Assembly: GCA_011049365.1 (NCBI GenBank)
Contig: DSBD01000020.1
Span: 1 to 10,167, forward strand
Origin: Candidatus Vogelbacteria bacterium
GTDB taxonomy: Bacteria; Patescibacteriota; Minisyncoccia; Phycocordibacterales; XYD1-FULL-46-19
Direction: 5' to 3'
DNA length: 10,167 bases
The notes below the pieces were generated by a model, which worked only from the letters and a program-made list of their open reading frames with translations, was not told the DNA's origin and did no database searches. Positions 1-6,950 of this stretch are shown here, piece by piece. A program made the position numbers and the translations under genes. The number at the start of each line of letters is the position of its first letter. The first letter of the stretch is position 1.

Positions 1-722
1 TAAATAAAGTTCTTGGTCAATCAAGAATCATACTAGTTTCTAATCAAGCCATAGTAAAAAATTCTAATTTTTTGAAAAAATTTCAAGAAAAATGTCGAGT
101 TATACCTTATGGTTTGAAAATCGATCACTTATTAGTTGTTAAGCAAGAAGAAGAAATTAAATCTATCAAAGAAAAATTTAGTCAGGGTAAACCGCTAGTT
201 CTAAGTGTTGGTCGTTTAATCTATTACAAGGGTTTTGAATATTTAATTGAAGCTTTTAAATCTATTGATTATGCTCGTCTATTAATAATTGGTGATGGAC
301 CATTAAATGACAAATTGAATAATCTTATAATAAAAGATAATCTTCAAGATAGAGTTTCAATAATATCATCGGTAATTGATTTAACTCCCTATTATCAAGC
401 AGCTGATTTGTTTATTTTACCATCAGTAGCTGAATCTGAAGTTTTTGGCTTGGTTCAAATAGAGGCTTTAGCTGCCGGCTTGCCGGTTATAAATACATCT
501 TTACCAACCGGCGTGCCGGAGGTTAGTCTTAATAATGAAACCGGTATCACGGTTGAACCTAAAAATAGCCGGGCTTTGGAACGAGCAATTGAAAAGATTA
601 TTAAAAATTCGGAATTAAAGGAAAAATTTTCAGCTAAAGCTCGTCAGCGAGCTAAGGATAATTTTTCTTATCAAAAATTTATCTCCTTGGCTGAAAAACA
701 TTTTCTGGATATTCTCACTTAA
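1..722 (+). CDS. Glycosyltransferase family 4 protein, C-terminal part (5' end outside window)
   Basis: The frame is open to the left edge (first whole codon at position 3), so about 239 C-terminal residues of a longer protein are visible; a TTG at 72 is internal, not the start. The visible part is the nucleotide-sugar-binding Rossmann domain of a GT-B fold retaining glycosyltransferase. It shows the linker ending in VIPYG, the strand-loop LSVGRLIYYKG with the phosphate-contacting Arg-Lys pair, LLIIGDGPL, the AADLFILPS strand, and an E-x7-E motif in ESEVFGLVQIEALAAG. These are family hallmarks; the enzyme would transfer a sugar from an activated donor, probably in cell-surface polysaccharide or glycolipid synthesis. 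Donor and acceptor cannot be read from this part. It ends 42 nt before secD, with no terminator seen between them, so read-through is possible. Confidence 0.9.
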   Translation, partial: NKVLGQSRIILVSNQAIVKNSNFLKKFQEKCRVIPYGLKIDHLLVVKQEEEIKSIKEKFSQGKPLVLSVGRLIYYKGFEYLIEAFKSIDYARLLIIGDGPLNDKLNNLIIKDNLQDRVSIISSVIDLTPYYQAADLFILPSVAESEVFGLVQIEALAAGLPVINTSLPTGVPEVSLNNETGITVEPKNSRALERAIEKIIKNSELKEKFSAKARQRAKDNFSYQKFISLAEKHFLDILT

Positions 723-727
723 TCAGT

Positions 728-755
728 TTGACTTTAACGCTTTTTTCTCTATAAT
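728..755 (+). promoter_or_regulatory. Putative secDF promoter giving a nearly leaderless mRNA
   Basis: TTGACT (728-733), a 16-nt spacer and TATAAT (750-755). A start about 7 nt downstream of the -10 box falls near 762, only about 3 nt before the secD ATG at 765. There is no Shine-Dalgarno sequence before that ATG, which fits leaderless initiation. This is inferred from consensus matching only. Confidence 0.55.
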
Positions 756-764
756 AACCAAGAA

Positions 765-2207
765 ATGCCTAATTATTCTAAATATAGATGGATTTCTCTT
801 TTTGCTATGATAGTTGGTCTATTGGCTGGTCTATTTGTTTATTATTCCGAAACACCTGATACTTATTTCGGTTATCGCCCTTTTGCTCTGGGTCTTGATT
901 TGGCCGGTGGAGCTCATTTAGTCTATGAAGCTGATGTTTCAGAATTAGAATCACATGAAGTTAGAGATTCTTTAAATACTTTACGTGAAGTAATAGAAAG
1001 ACGAATAAATGTTTTTGGAGTTTCTGAGCCCTTAGTTCAAGTTGAGCAAGGTGGCTTTGGAGCTGAAGTTCAAAATCGTTTGATTGTAGAATTGCCGGGC
1101 ATTACTGATATTAATGAAGCTTTGGAGATAATAAGCATTACTCCGGAATTAGAATTTCGAGCTGAAGACCCGGAATTTTCAGCCAAAATGCAACAAATAC
1201 AAGAAGAGCAAGGCAGTGATTCAGGGGTAGATTTATCAGCTGAAATAGTTACCAGTGAAGATGGAACAGCCGAGATTGTCTTAGGAGAAAATGATTTGTG
1301 GTCAGAATTGGCAAATTATACTGTTGATGATGTTTATTTACCAGCCGAATTGTCTGGCCGATATCTAAAAAGAGCTACAGTTGTTTTTTCCGGTCAAACT
1401 TTCCAAACCCCGACCGTGTCTTTAGAATTTGACCGAGAAGGAGCAACTATTTTTGCTCGTTTAACTAAAGATAATATTGGTAAGACGATAGGCATTTTTC
1501 TAGATGGTGAGTTGATTTCAGCACCGGTGGTTCGAGAAGAGATTCGTGATGGCCGAGCAGAGATTTCCGGTGGATTTTCTTTAGAAGAAGCTCGAGAGTT
1601 GGCTAGGAATTTAAATCTAGGTGCTTTGCCAATTCCAATTAGTCTTTTGTCCACACAAACTGTTGGCCCAACCTTGGGTGAAGTTATTTTGGAAAAGGGG
1701 ATTATGGCCGGTTTGATTGGTTTGCTGTTGATTATTCTTTTTATAATTGTTTGGTATCGTTTATCCGGCATTGCCGCCGCTTTATCACTTTTGATTTATT
1801 TGGCTTTAATGCTTAGTATTTTCAAGCTTATTCCGGTTGTTTTAACCGCGGCCGGTATTGCTGGTTTTATTCTGTCGCTTGGTATTGCTCTCGATGCTAA
1901 TATTTTAATTTTTGAAAGAATGAAAGAAGAATTATTAACCGGCAAAAGTTTACCAGAAGCAATTACTGAAGGTTTTGACCGAGCCTGGTTATCAATTAGA
2001 GATTCTAATCTTTCTAGTATTATTTCCGCTATTATTCTTTTCTGGTTCGGGACTAGTTTGATAAGGGGTTTTGCTTTGACTTTTGGTTTGGGTGTTTTAG
2101 TTAGTATGATAACTTCAATTGTTATTGTCAGGTCATTCTTACTGGTTTTAGCTAGTTGGGAGAAATATGGTCTTAGAAAAGAATTTTTTAAAGGAGGAAT
2201 AAAGTAG
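765..2207 (+). CDS. secD: Protein translocase subunit SecD
   Basis: SecD pairs with SecF as an accessory membrane complex of the SecYEG channel. It uses the proton motive force to help pull exported proteins out on the far side of the membrane. The 480-residue protein has an N-terminal transmembrane helix (about residues 8-27) followed by the conserved GLDLAGG motif (43-49). A large extracytoplasmic region follows (about 50-310), then a membrane domain of about five helices starting near residue 312. The RND-type signature GIALDANILIFERMKEE (about 373-389) contains the Asp-Ala-Asn typical of SecD. The length fits short bacterial SecD proteins that are separate from SecF. The start is the ATG at 765, placed directly after a promoter-like -10 box and with no Shine-Dalgarno. 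The gene ends 1 nt before secF, so the two are co-transcribed. Confidence 0.96.
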   Translation: MPNYSKYRWISLFAMIVGLLAGLFVYYSETPDTYFGYRPFALGLDLAGGAHLVYEADVSELESHEVRDSLNTLREVIERRINVFGVSEPLVQVEQGGFGAEVQNRLIVELPGITDINEALEIISITPELEFRAEDPEFSAKMQQIQEEQGSDSGVDLSAEIVTSEDGTAEIVLGENDLWSELANYTVDDVYLPAELSGRYLKRATVVFSGQTFQTPTVSLEFDREGATIFARLTKDNIGKTIGIFLDGELISAPVVREEIRDGRAEISGGFSLEEARELARNLNLGALPIPISLLSTQTVGPTLGEVILEKGIMAGLIGLLLIILFIIVWYRLSGIAAALSLLIYLALMLSIFKLIPVVLTAAGIAGFILSLGIALDANILIFERMKEELLTGKSLPEAITEGFDRAWLSIRDSNLSSIISAIILFWFGTSLIRGFALTFGLGVLVSMITSIVIVRSFLLVLASWEKYGLRKEFFKGGIK

Positions 2208-2208
2208 T

Positions 2209-3102
2209 ATGTTTATTATCAAAAACAGAAAAATATTTTTTACTTTATCAGGGCTTTTAGTGTTGGCTTCATTATTGGCAGTTATTTTCTGGGGGTTAAA
2301 TTTATCTATAGATTTTGCCGGTGGAACTATTCTAGAGATTGAGTATCAGGAAACAAGGCCAACAAGTGATGACCTTAGATTAGAATTAAGTGAAGTTGAT
2401 TTAGGTAATTTATTAATTCAATCTTCCGGTGACAAGGGCTTTATCTTGCGCTTTAGAGATATTTCGGTTCAAGAGAAAGAAATGATAGATGAATTATTGT
2501 CTATTGATGGACAATATTCTTTTACTGAATCGCGTTTTTCTTCTATTGGTCCTTCTATTGGCAGAGAATTAGCCAGAAGGGGATTAGTGGCGATTATTTT
2601 AGTTTCTCTGTTGATAATTCTTTTTATTGCCTTTGTCTTTCGTCAAGTTTCTCAACCAATCAGTTCTTGGAAATATGGTTTAATAGCAGTTTTGACTTTA
2701 GCACATGATATTATTATTCCAGTTGGTATTTTTTCAATTCTCGGGTTTTTTATCGGTAAGGAAATCGATGCGCTCTTTCTGACTGCTCTTCTAGCTATTC
2801 TTGGATTATCCGTGAATGACACCATAGTTATTTTTGATAGAATTAGAGAGAACTTAAGATTGAGAACTAAGCATGATTTTGAAGAAACAGTTGGACTCAG
2901 TTTGGAGCAGAGTTTCTCTCGTTCTATAAATACATCTTTAACTACTTTAGTTGTCTTATTATCTTTGTATTTCTTAGGTGGCGCCACCACTCGTGATTTT
3001 GCTTTAGTAATGTCAATTGGTATAGTTTTAGGAACCTATTCCTCACTCTTTTTAGCTGCTCCACTTCTAGTAGCTTGGGAAGCTTCCAGTCATAGAAAAT
3101 AG
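2209..3102 (+). CDS. secF: Protein translocase subunit SecF
   Basis: SecF is the partner of SecD in the Sec export machinery. This 297-residue protein has an N-terminal transmembrane helix (about residues 10-30), then the conserved SIDFAGG motif (about 33-39) and a short extracytoplasmic domain. Five C-terminal helices begin near residue 125. The SecF signature LSVNDTIVIFDRIREN (about 200-215) and an upstream LAHDI motif are present, as expected for the proton-relay helix region. The ATG lies one base after the secD stop, and AAGGAGG (2191-2197) sits 11 nt upstream inside the secD end. This is a strong Shine-Dalgarno and suggests coupled translation. No Rho-independent terminator is visible between the stop codon and the rRNA promoter at 3138. 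Confidence 0.96.
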   Translation: MFIIKNRKIFFTLSGLLVLASLLAVIFWGLNLSIDFAGGTILEIEYQETRPTSDDLRLELSEVDLGNLLIQSSGDKGFILRFRDISVQEKEMIDELLSIDGQYSFTESRFSSIGPSIGRELARRGLVAIILVSLLIILFIAFVFRQVSQPISSWKYGLIAVLTLAHDIIIPVGIFSILGFFIGKEIDALFLTALLAILGLSVNDTIVIFDRIRENLRLRTKHDFEETVGLSLEQSFSRSINTSLTTLVVLLSLYFLGGATTRDFALVMSIGIVLGTYSSLFLAAPLLVAWEASSHRK

Positions 3103-3137
3103 TAATTTATTGTTGTTGTTATCAAGTTATATTTTGC

Positions 3138-3165
3138 TTGACATCCTTCTTTGGATGTCTATAAT
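3138..3165 (+). promoter_or_regulatory. Consensus promoter of the 16S rRNA gene
   Basis: Perfect TTGACA (3138-3143) and TATAAT (3160-3165) separated by 16 nt; transcription should begin near 3172, about 130 nt before the 16S 5' end. ACATCC (3141-3146) and GGATGT (3153-3158) form a 6-bp inverted repeat across the -35 box and spacer, which might be an operator or chance. Confidence 0.8.
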
Positions 3166-3171
3166 AGGGAA

Positions 3172-3301
3172 GTAAGCTGTATGGAAAGCTTCGGCTTTTG
3201 GTTTTTGCCCGATAATTCTGAACATTGAAAACTTGATAGAGGAGAGCCTAAATAAATATAATAAAAAAGGATTTATAATTCTTTTTTATGTTCTGTTCAT
3301 T
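3172..3301 (+). promoter_or_regulatory. 16S rRNA leader with UUCG hairpin and boxA-like element
   Basis: The transcribed leader holds three elements. First is a short hairpin AAAGC-TTCG-GCTTT (3185-3198), a C(UUCG)G tetraloop followed by a T-rich run, which resembles a weak attenuator. Second is a boxA-like stretch around 3219-3238 (GAACATTGAAAACTTGATAG), similar to antitermination sequences known from rRNA operon leaders where NusB/NusE load. Third is the 5' arm of a long duplex with the trailer (separate entry). The boxA match is by eye and comparative memory. Confidence 0.5.
3269..3300 (+). repeat. 5' arm of the 16S leader-trailer processing duplex
   Basis: This 32-nt arm, ending right before the 16S 5' end, is complementary to 6921-6952: 30 Watson-Crick pairs, one G-U and one U-U mismatch. 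A duplex enclosing 16S is the normal RNase III substrate in pre-rRNA, so this is probably the processing stem. Confidence 0.85.
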
Positions 3302-3903
3302 CTTTTTGAGAGTTTGATCTTGGCTCAGGATGAACGCTGGCGACGTGGATAAGGCATGCAAGTCGAACGCCCTCTCACTTGGTTTTGTATATTTTATATA
3401 TTGACCCAAGCGAGAGGGAGTGGCGAACGAGGTAGTAACACGTAGGAACGAACCCAAAAGTCAGGAATAACTCCGAGAAATCGGGGCTAATACTTGATGG
3501 TCTCAATTATCTTTTGATAATTGAGTAAAGCTTTTGCGCTTTTGGATCGGCCTGCGGAGCATCAGCTTGTTGGTAGGGTAATGGCCTACCAAGGCTATGA
3601 CGCTTAGGGGAGGTGAGAGCCTGACCCCCACCGATGGAACTGAGATACGGTCCATACACCTACGGGTGGCCGCAGTCGAGAATCTTCCGCAATGGGCGAA
3701 AGCCTGACGGAGCGACGTCGCGTGGTCGATGAAGTCCTTAGGGACGTAAAGACCTTTTATAGGGGAAGAAGCTCTTTTTAGAGTGTGACGGTACCCTATG
3801 AATAAGGGGTTGCTAAACTCGTGCCAGCAGCAGCGGTAATACGAGTGCCCCAAGCGTTATCCGGAATTACTGGGCGTAAAGGGTGCGTAGGCGGTCTTGT
3901 TTT

Positions 3904-3946
3904 TTACTGCTTTCAAGGTGAAATTTTTTTGCTTTGAAAGCAGTAA
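3904..3946 (+). other. Hairpin insertion in 16S near E. coli position 600 (helix 21 region)
   Basis: TTACTGCTTTCAA (3904-3916) and TTGAAAGCAGTAA (3934-3946) form a perfect 13-bp stem with a 17-nt loop. Between GGCGGT and GGCAAGACTAGAG this 16S is about 53 nt longer than E. coli, and the hairpin accounts for it. It could be an extended helix kept in the ribosome, or an intervening sequence cut out by RNase III leaving a fragmented rRNA. Confidence 0.75.
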
Positions 3947-4350
3947 GAAATTTACTAGTCTCCCGTTAAATCTTTCGGCTTAACCGAAAAACTGCGGGGG
4001 AAACGGCAAGACTAGAGAGTGCGAGAGGTCTGTGGAACTCATGGTGTAGGGGTGAAATCCGTTGATATCATGGGGAACACCAAAAGCGAAGGCAACAGAC
4101 TGGCGCATTTCTGACGCTGAGGCACGAAAGCGTGGGTAGCGAACGGGATTAGATAGATCCCGCCACCGCATTATAATAGTGGCGAACGGTGTCCCTCTCA
4201 ATGGCGACGTTGAGATGAGCATCTAGCTGTATCGGGGAAACCCTGAAGTTAAATATAGATTAACTACCAACTTACTTCAGACAATCCCGAGGGAAGCCGA
4301 AGTTTTTTTAAATAAAGACGATGTGGCCCCGTAGAGACTATGAGGTTGAG

Positions 4351-4380
4351 ATGACAGTAGGTGTGGCGATGTTATATAAT
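4351..4380 (+). promoter_or_regulatory. Possible intron-internal promoter for the endonuclease gene
   Basis: ATGACA (4351-4356), an 18-nt spacer and TATAAT (4375-4380), 9 nt before the endonuclease ATG at 4390. A start near 4387 would give a leaderless mRNA, in line with the lack of a Shine-Dalgarno there. The -35 half overlaps intron core sequence, so the match may be accidental. Confidence 0.35.
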
Positions 4381-4389
4381 TAAAAAACT

Positions 4390-5136
4390 ATGCATCATCA
4401 ATACACACCTTTGTCTAATGAAATAAAAGAAATTATTCTTGGTTCTATATTAGGAGATGGTTCTTTAAAGGTTCATCCTAGATATAAAAATGCTCGCTTT
4501 AGTTTTCGACATTCCAAAAATCAAAAAGAATATTTTGATTGGAAGGTTGAAAAATTGAAGGAAATAGCAGGACCAAAAAATAATTGGTTACAAGATACCA
4601 AGAAATCTAATGGCTGGGGAGGCGCTAAATGGCGTTTTCAAAGTCAAGCTTTACCATCTTTATCTGAATTACATTATTTGACTCATGTCGGTAATGAAAA
4701 AAAGATAAAAAGAAAATGGTTGAACCAACTTACACCATTATCTTTAATGATTTGGTGGTGTGATGATGGTTCTTTGGTAAATAATACCAAACATGGAGTC
4801 TTTTGTACTGATGGCTTTAAATTGGAAGAAGTTAAATTGTTAAAACAATATTTAAAACGTGTTTGGCAAATTAATACTTCTATCCATCAAGTTACAAATA
4901 GAAATCATTATCGTCTCTGGATTAGATCTAGAGATGAATTAAAAAAATTTTTGCGGATTATTATGCCGCATCTACAAGTAGAGAGTATGCTGTATAAAGT
5001 ATTGCTTCTCTATAAAGATTCTCAACTTCAACAACGCTGGATCTCTGAAGTAGTAAAATTGACCAATTGGCCGGAGGTGATTGTCAAAGATCATATTCGG
5101 AAAAGAAAAAGTCAATTAAAAGCCTTCAGAGAATGA
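4390..5136 (+). CDS. LAGLIDADG homing endonuclease encoded in intron 1
   Basis: This 248-residue protein should cut an intron-less 16S gene at the 793 site and so spread the intron by double-strand break repair. It has two LAGLIDADG-type helices, IILGSILGDG (residues 15-24) and LSLMIWWCDDG (117-127), so it can act as a monomer with two active-site half units. The acidic metal-binding candidates are Asp23 and Asp125 or Asp126. It looks like the LAGLIDADG_2 type known from bacterial and organellar rRNA introns. The frame is intact and basic overall. The start is the ATG at 4390, without a Shine-Dalgarno but just after a TATAAT. The TGA stop (5134-5136) abuts the 3' strand of intron helix P7, so the gene fills the P8 region tightly. 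Whether it also acts as a splicing maturase cannot be judged. Confidence 0.9.
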   Translation: MHHQYTPLSNEIKEIILGSILGDGSLKVHPRYKNARFSFRHSKNQKEYFDWKVEKLKEIAGPKNNWLQDTKKSNGWGGAKWRFQSQALPSLSELHYLTHVGNEKKIKRKWLNQLTPLSLMIWWCDDGSLVNNTKHGVFCTDGFKLEEVKLLKQYLKRVWQINTSIHQVTNRNHYRLWIRSRDELKKFLRIIMPHLQVESMLYKVLLLYKDSQLQQRWISEVVKLTNWPEVIVKDHIRKRKSQLKAFRE

Positions 5137-5858
5137 TATAGTCCAATCTTTGCAGTGATGTAAAGTGTTTTTGACCCCGGTAGTCCACGCCCTAAACGAT
5201 GTTCTCTAGCTTTTCGGAGTATCGACCCTCTGGGAGGCGAAGCTAACGCGTTAAGAGAACCGCCTGGGAAGTACGGCCGCAAGGCTAAAACTCAAAAGAA
5301 TAGACGGGAGCTCGCACAAGCGGTGGATCATGCGGTTTAATTCGATACTAAACGAAGAACCTTACCAGGGCTTGAAACCCGGACGAAGATTAGAAGAAAC
5401 TTTAATCGTCTCACAAGGACGGCCGGGCAGGTGATGCATGGCTGTCGTCAGTTCGTGACGTGAGTTGTTCCCTTAAGTGGGGAAACGAACGTAACCCTTG
5501 TCGTCTGTTTTAAATGTCAGACGAGACTATCCTGGTTTTCAGGAAGGAAGCGAGGATGACGCCAAGTCAGCATGTCCCTCTGACGCCCTGGGCTACACGC
5601 ATGATACAATGGTCGCTACAACGGGTCGCGAAGGAGAAATCCGGAGCTAATCCTTATAAAAGCGGCCTCAGTTCGGATTGAGGTCTGCAACTCGACCTCA
5701 TGAAGTTGGAATCGCTAGTAATCGCGGGTCAGCTATACCGCGGTGAATACGTTCTCGAGCTTTGTACTCACTGCCCGTCAAGCCAGGGGAGCCGGGAGCG
5801 CCCAAAGTCTCCATGCGAATGGGGCCTAAGGCGAATTCGGTAACAAAGGTTAAGTCGT

Positions 5859-6754
5859 CCAGTCAATCTGGCTAGAGCGACCTAATACCGTAAGGTATTA
5901 GAAAAATCCAACTATATCGGTGGAGCCTTCCTCTTTAATTTGTTATAACTAAAGGTAAGATGGTAACCCCGAGGGAAGTTAAGAATACAATCAAAGTCAA
6001 TAGCTGGTCTAGAGATATTAGAAATCTTCAGAGAAATCTTTTTCTTTGTAAAAAAGATAAAGATTTTATTATTGGAACTTTGTTAGGTGATGGATGTTTG
6101 GCACCAAATGCATATGGGAAAAATTTTCGTTTGGAAATATCTCATTCTCAGAAACAAAAAGATTACATATATTGGGAATCGAATTTGTTAGGTAGGTGGT
6201 GTCTCTAAGTAATCCTCACTTTAACAAGACAACCAAATCTTGGAGATTAAGAACTATTTCTCATCCGGAATTTACTGAACTTTATTTTTTGTTTTATGAA
6301 AATAAAAGAAAAGTAGTTCCTAAATCAATTAAGCAGATACTTAAGTCTCCCTTAAGTTTAGCTATTTGGTTTATGGATGATGAGACAAAAGGACCACAAA
6401 AGGGTTACACACTTAATAACCAAAATTTTACTTTAGAGGAAAATAAATTTTTGGTGGAAATATTAAAGTGTAACTTTGGTTTGGAGTTTGTTTCTATACA
6501 TAGAGATAAAAAATATTATCGTCTTTATATAAAAAGAAAATCAGCAAATAAATTTGCTGATTTGATAAGACCTTAATATTATATCAACTATGTTATATAA
6601 GCTTCATTCTTAACCCCGTAGAGACTTCTCGGTAACCGAGAGATGGTAACTTCTACCATAACACGTTGGCCCCTGTTTTTGTCCTCATTGAATTTATATC
6701 AATAAACAGGGTGAAGGTATAGTCCATGCTTATACGAAAGTATAGGGTAACATG
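5859..6754 (+). ncRNA. Group I intron 2 in 16S rRNA (after E. coli U1498)
   Basis: The intron is 896 nt long. P1 is clear: exon GTCGT (5854-5858) pairs with GCGAC (5877-5881), giving the required U-G pair at the splice site. P2 is an 8-bp stem with a GUAA loop (5882-5901). P3 is CCAAC (5908-5912) with GTTGG (6665-6669). The P4-P5 sequence AACCCCGAGGGAAG (5964-5977) and CCCGTAGAGACTT (6614-6626) closely match intron 1. P7 is GACT (6623-6626) with AGTC (6721-6724). Two small hairpins follow P7 (around 6628-6657), which suggests a subgroup IA intron with P7.1/P7.2. P8 is CCCTGTTT (6671-6678) with AAACAGGG (6704-6711), and P9 is TATAC-GAAA-GTATA. The last base is G6754; ligation restores AAGTCGTAACAAGG. 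The endonuclease remnant lies between the P3 5' strand and P7, in the P4-P6 domain. Confidence 0.92.
5960..6576 (+). pseudogene. Frameshifted LAGLIDADG homing endonuclease in intron 2
   Basis: Two overlapping frames together make one LAGLIDADG endonuclease of about 200 residues. The first (5960-6208) has FIIGTLLGDG, the first LAGLIDADG helix with its Asp, and stops after LLGRWCL. The second begins in another frame at about 6196 and continues SNPHFNKTTKSW, then PLSLAIWFMDDE, the second helix, and KYYRLYIKRKS near its end at 6576. Joining the frames near 6193-6208, in the repetitive stretch GGTAGGTGGTG, gives a continuous family-like sequence with no residues missing, so a one-base indel is the simplest explanation. 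The second motif has Glu where Gly usually follows Asp-Asp. The ATG at 5960 lies within intron core sequence, so the N-terminus overlaps the ribozyme. A sequencing error or a programmed shift are alternatives. Confidence 0.8.
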
Positions 6755-6789
6755 AACAAGGCACGGCTAGCGGAAGCTGGTCGTGGATC

Positions 6790-6950
6790 TATTCCAAATG
6801 GACCGGTTTGTTCTTTTTTTTAGAACAAATCTTATTTGGTCGATCGGAACTATTTCCGATTAGGCAGATGATTCGGGCCGCCTTAAGGCGAATCGCCGAG
6901 TCCGACCGGCAATGTCGGATATGAACAGAACATAAAAAAGGTTTATAAAT
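6790..6950 (+). other. Structured insertion between helix 45 and the anti-Shine-Dalgarno sequence
   Basis: In normal 16S genes GGATC is followed at once by ACCTCCTT. Here about 160 nt intervene. They hold a nested stem CCAAAT/ATTTGG (6794-6799, 6834-6839) enclosing TTTGTTCT/AGAACAAA, then ATCGGAA/TTCCGAT (6843-6860) and GATTCG/CGAATC (6870-6894). A TCCGAC/GTCGGA hairpin (6901-6919) and most of the trailer duplex arm follow. It lacks group I core motifs and is too short for one. It may be a precursor spacer, an excised intervening sequence or a retained extension. Confidence 0.7.

Larger units (their letters stand above)
4155..5173 (+). ncRNA. Group I intron 1 in 16S rRNA (after E. coli U793)
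   Basis: The intron is 1019 nt long. The exon junction GATTAGAT/ACCCCGG, an upstream exon ending in U and an intron ending in G (5173) are the group I splice pattern. Core elements: AATCCCGAGGGAAG (4283-4296, P4-P5 region) and CCCGTAGAGACTA (4328-4340), whose GACTA pairs with TAGTC (5139-5143) as P7. P3 is probably CTGTATC (4227-4233) with GATGACAG, and P9 is a GUGA-capped hairpin (5148-5165). The endonuclease gene sits between the two P7 strands, in the P8 position. P1 is not clear: TAGAT at the exon end can pair with ATCTA (4221-4225), but this puts a U-A pair rather than the usual U-G at the splice site. Self-splicing is inferred. Confidence 0.88.

Noticed and set aside
1394..2990. Minus-strand open frames opposite secD and secF (1394-1771 and 2652-2990)
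   Set aside because: They lie entirely inside well-supported genes and show no family features, so they are shadows.
4145..4195. Intron 1 splice site after GGGAU (E. coli U788), using a perfect U-G P1 with GTCCC
   Set aside because: The 3' junction reads ACCCCGG without TAGAT, so this choice would delete universally conserved 790-loop bases.
3248..4222. Three minus-strand open frames opposite the 16S gene (3248-3457, 3503-3853, 3980-4222)
   Set aside because: They lie antisense to conserved 16S sequence; their translations reflect rRNA complement and have no ribosome binding sites.
6790..6950. Third group I intron at the 16S 3' end
   Set aside because: The segment is only about 160 nt and has neither the CCCGTAGAGACT nor the TATAGTCC core motif.
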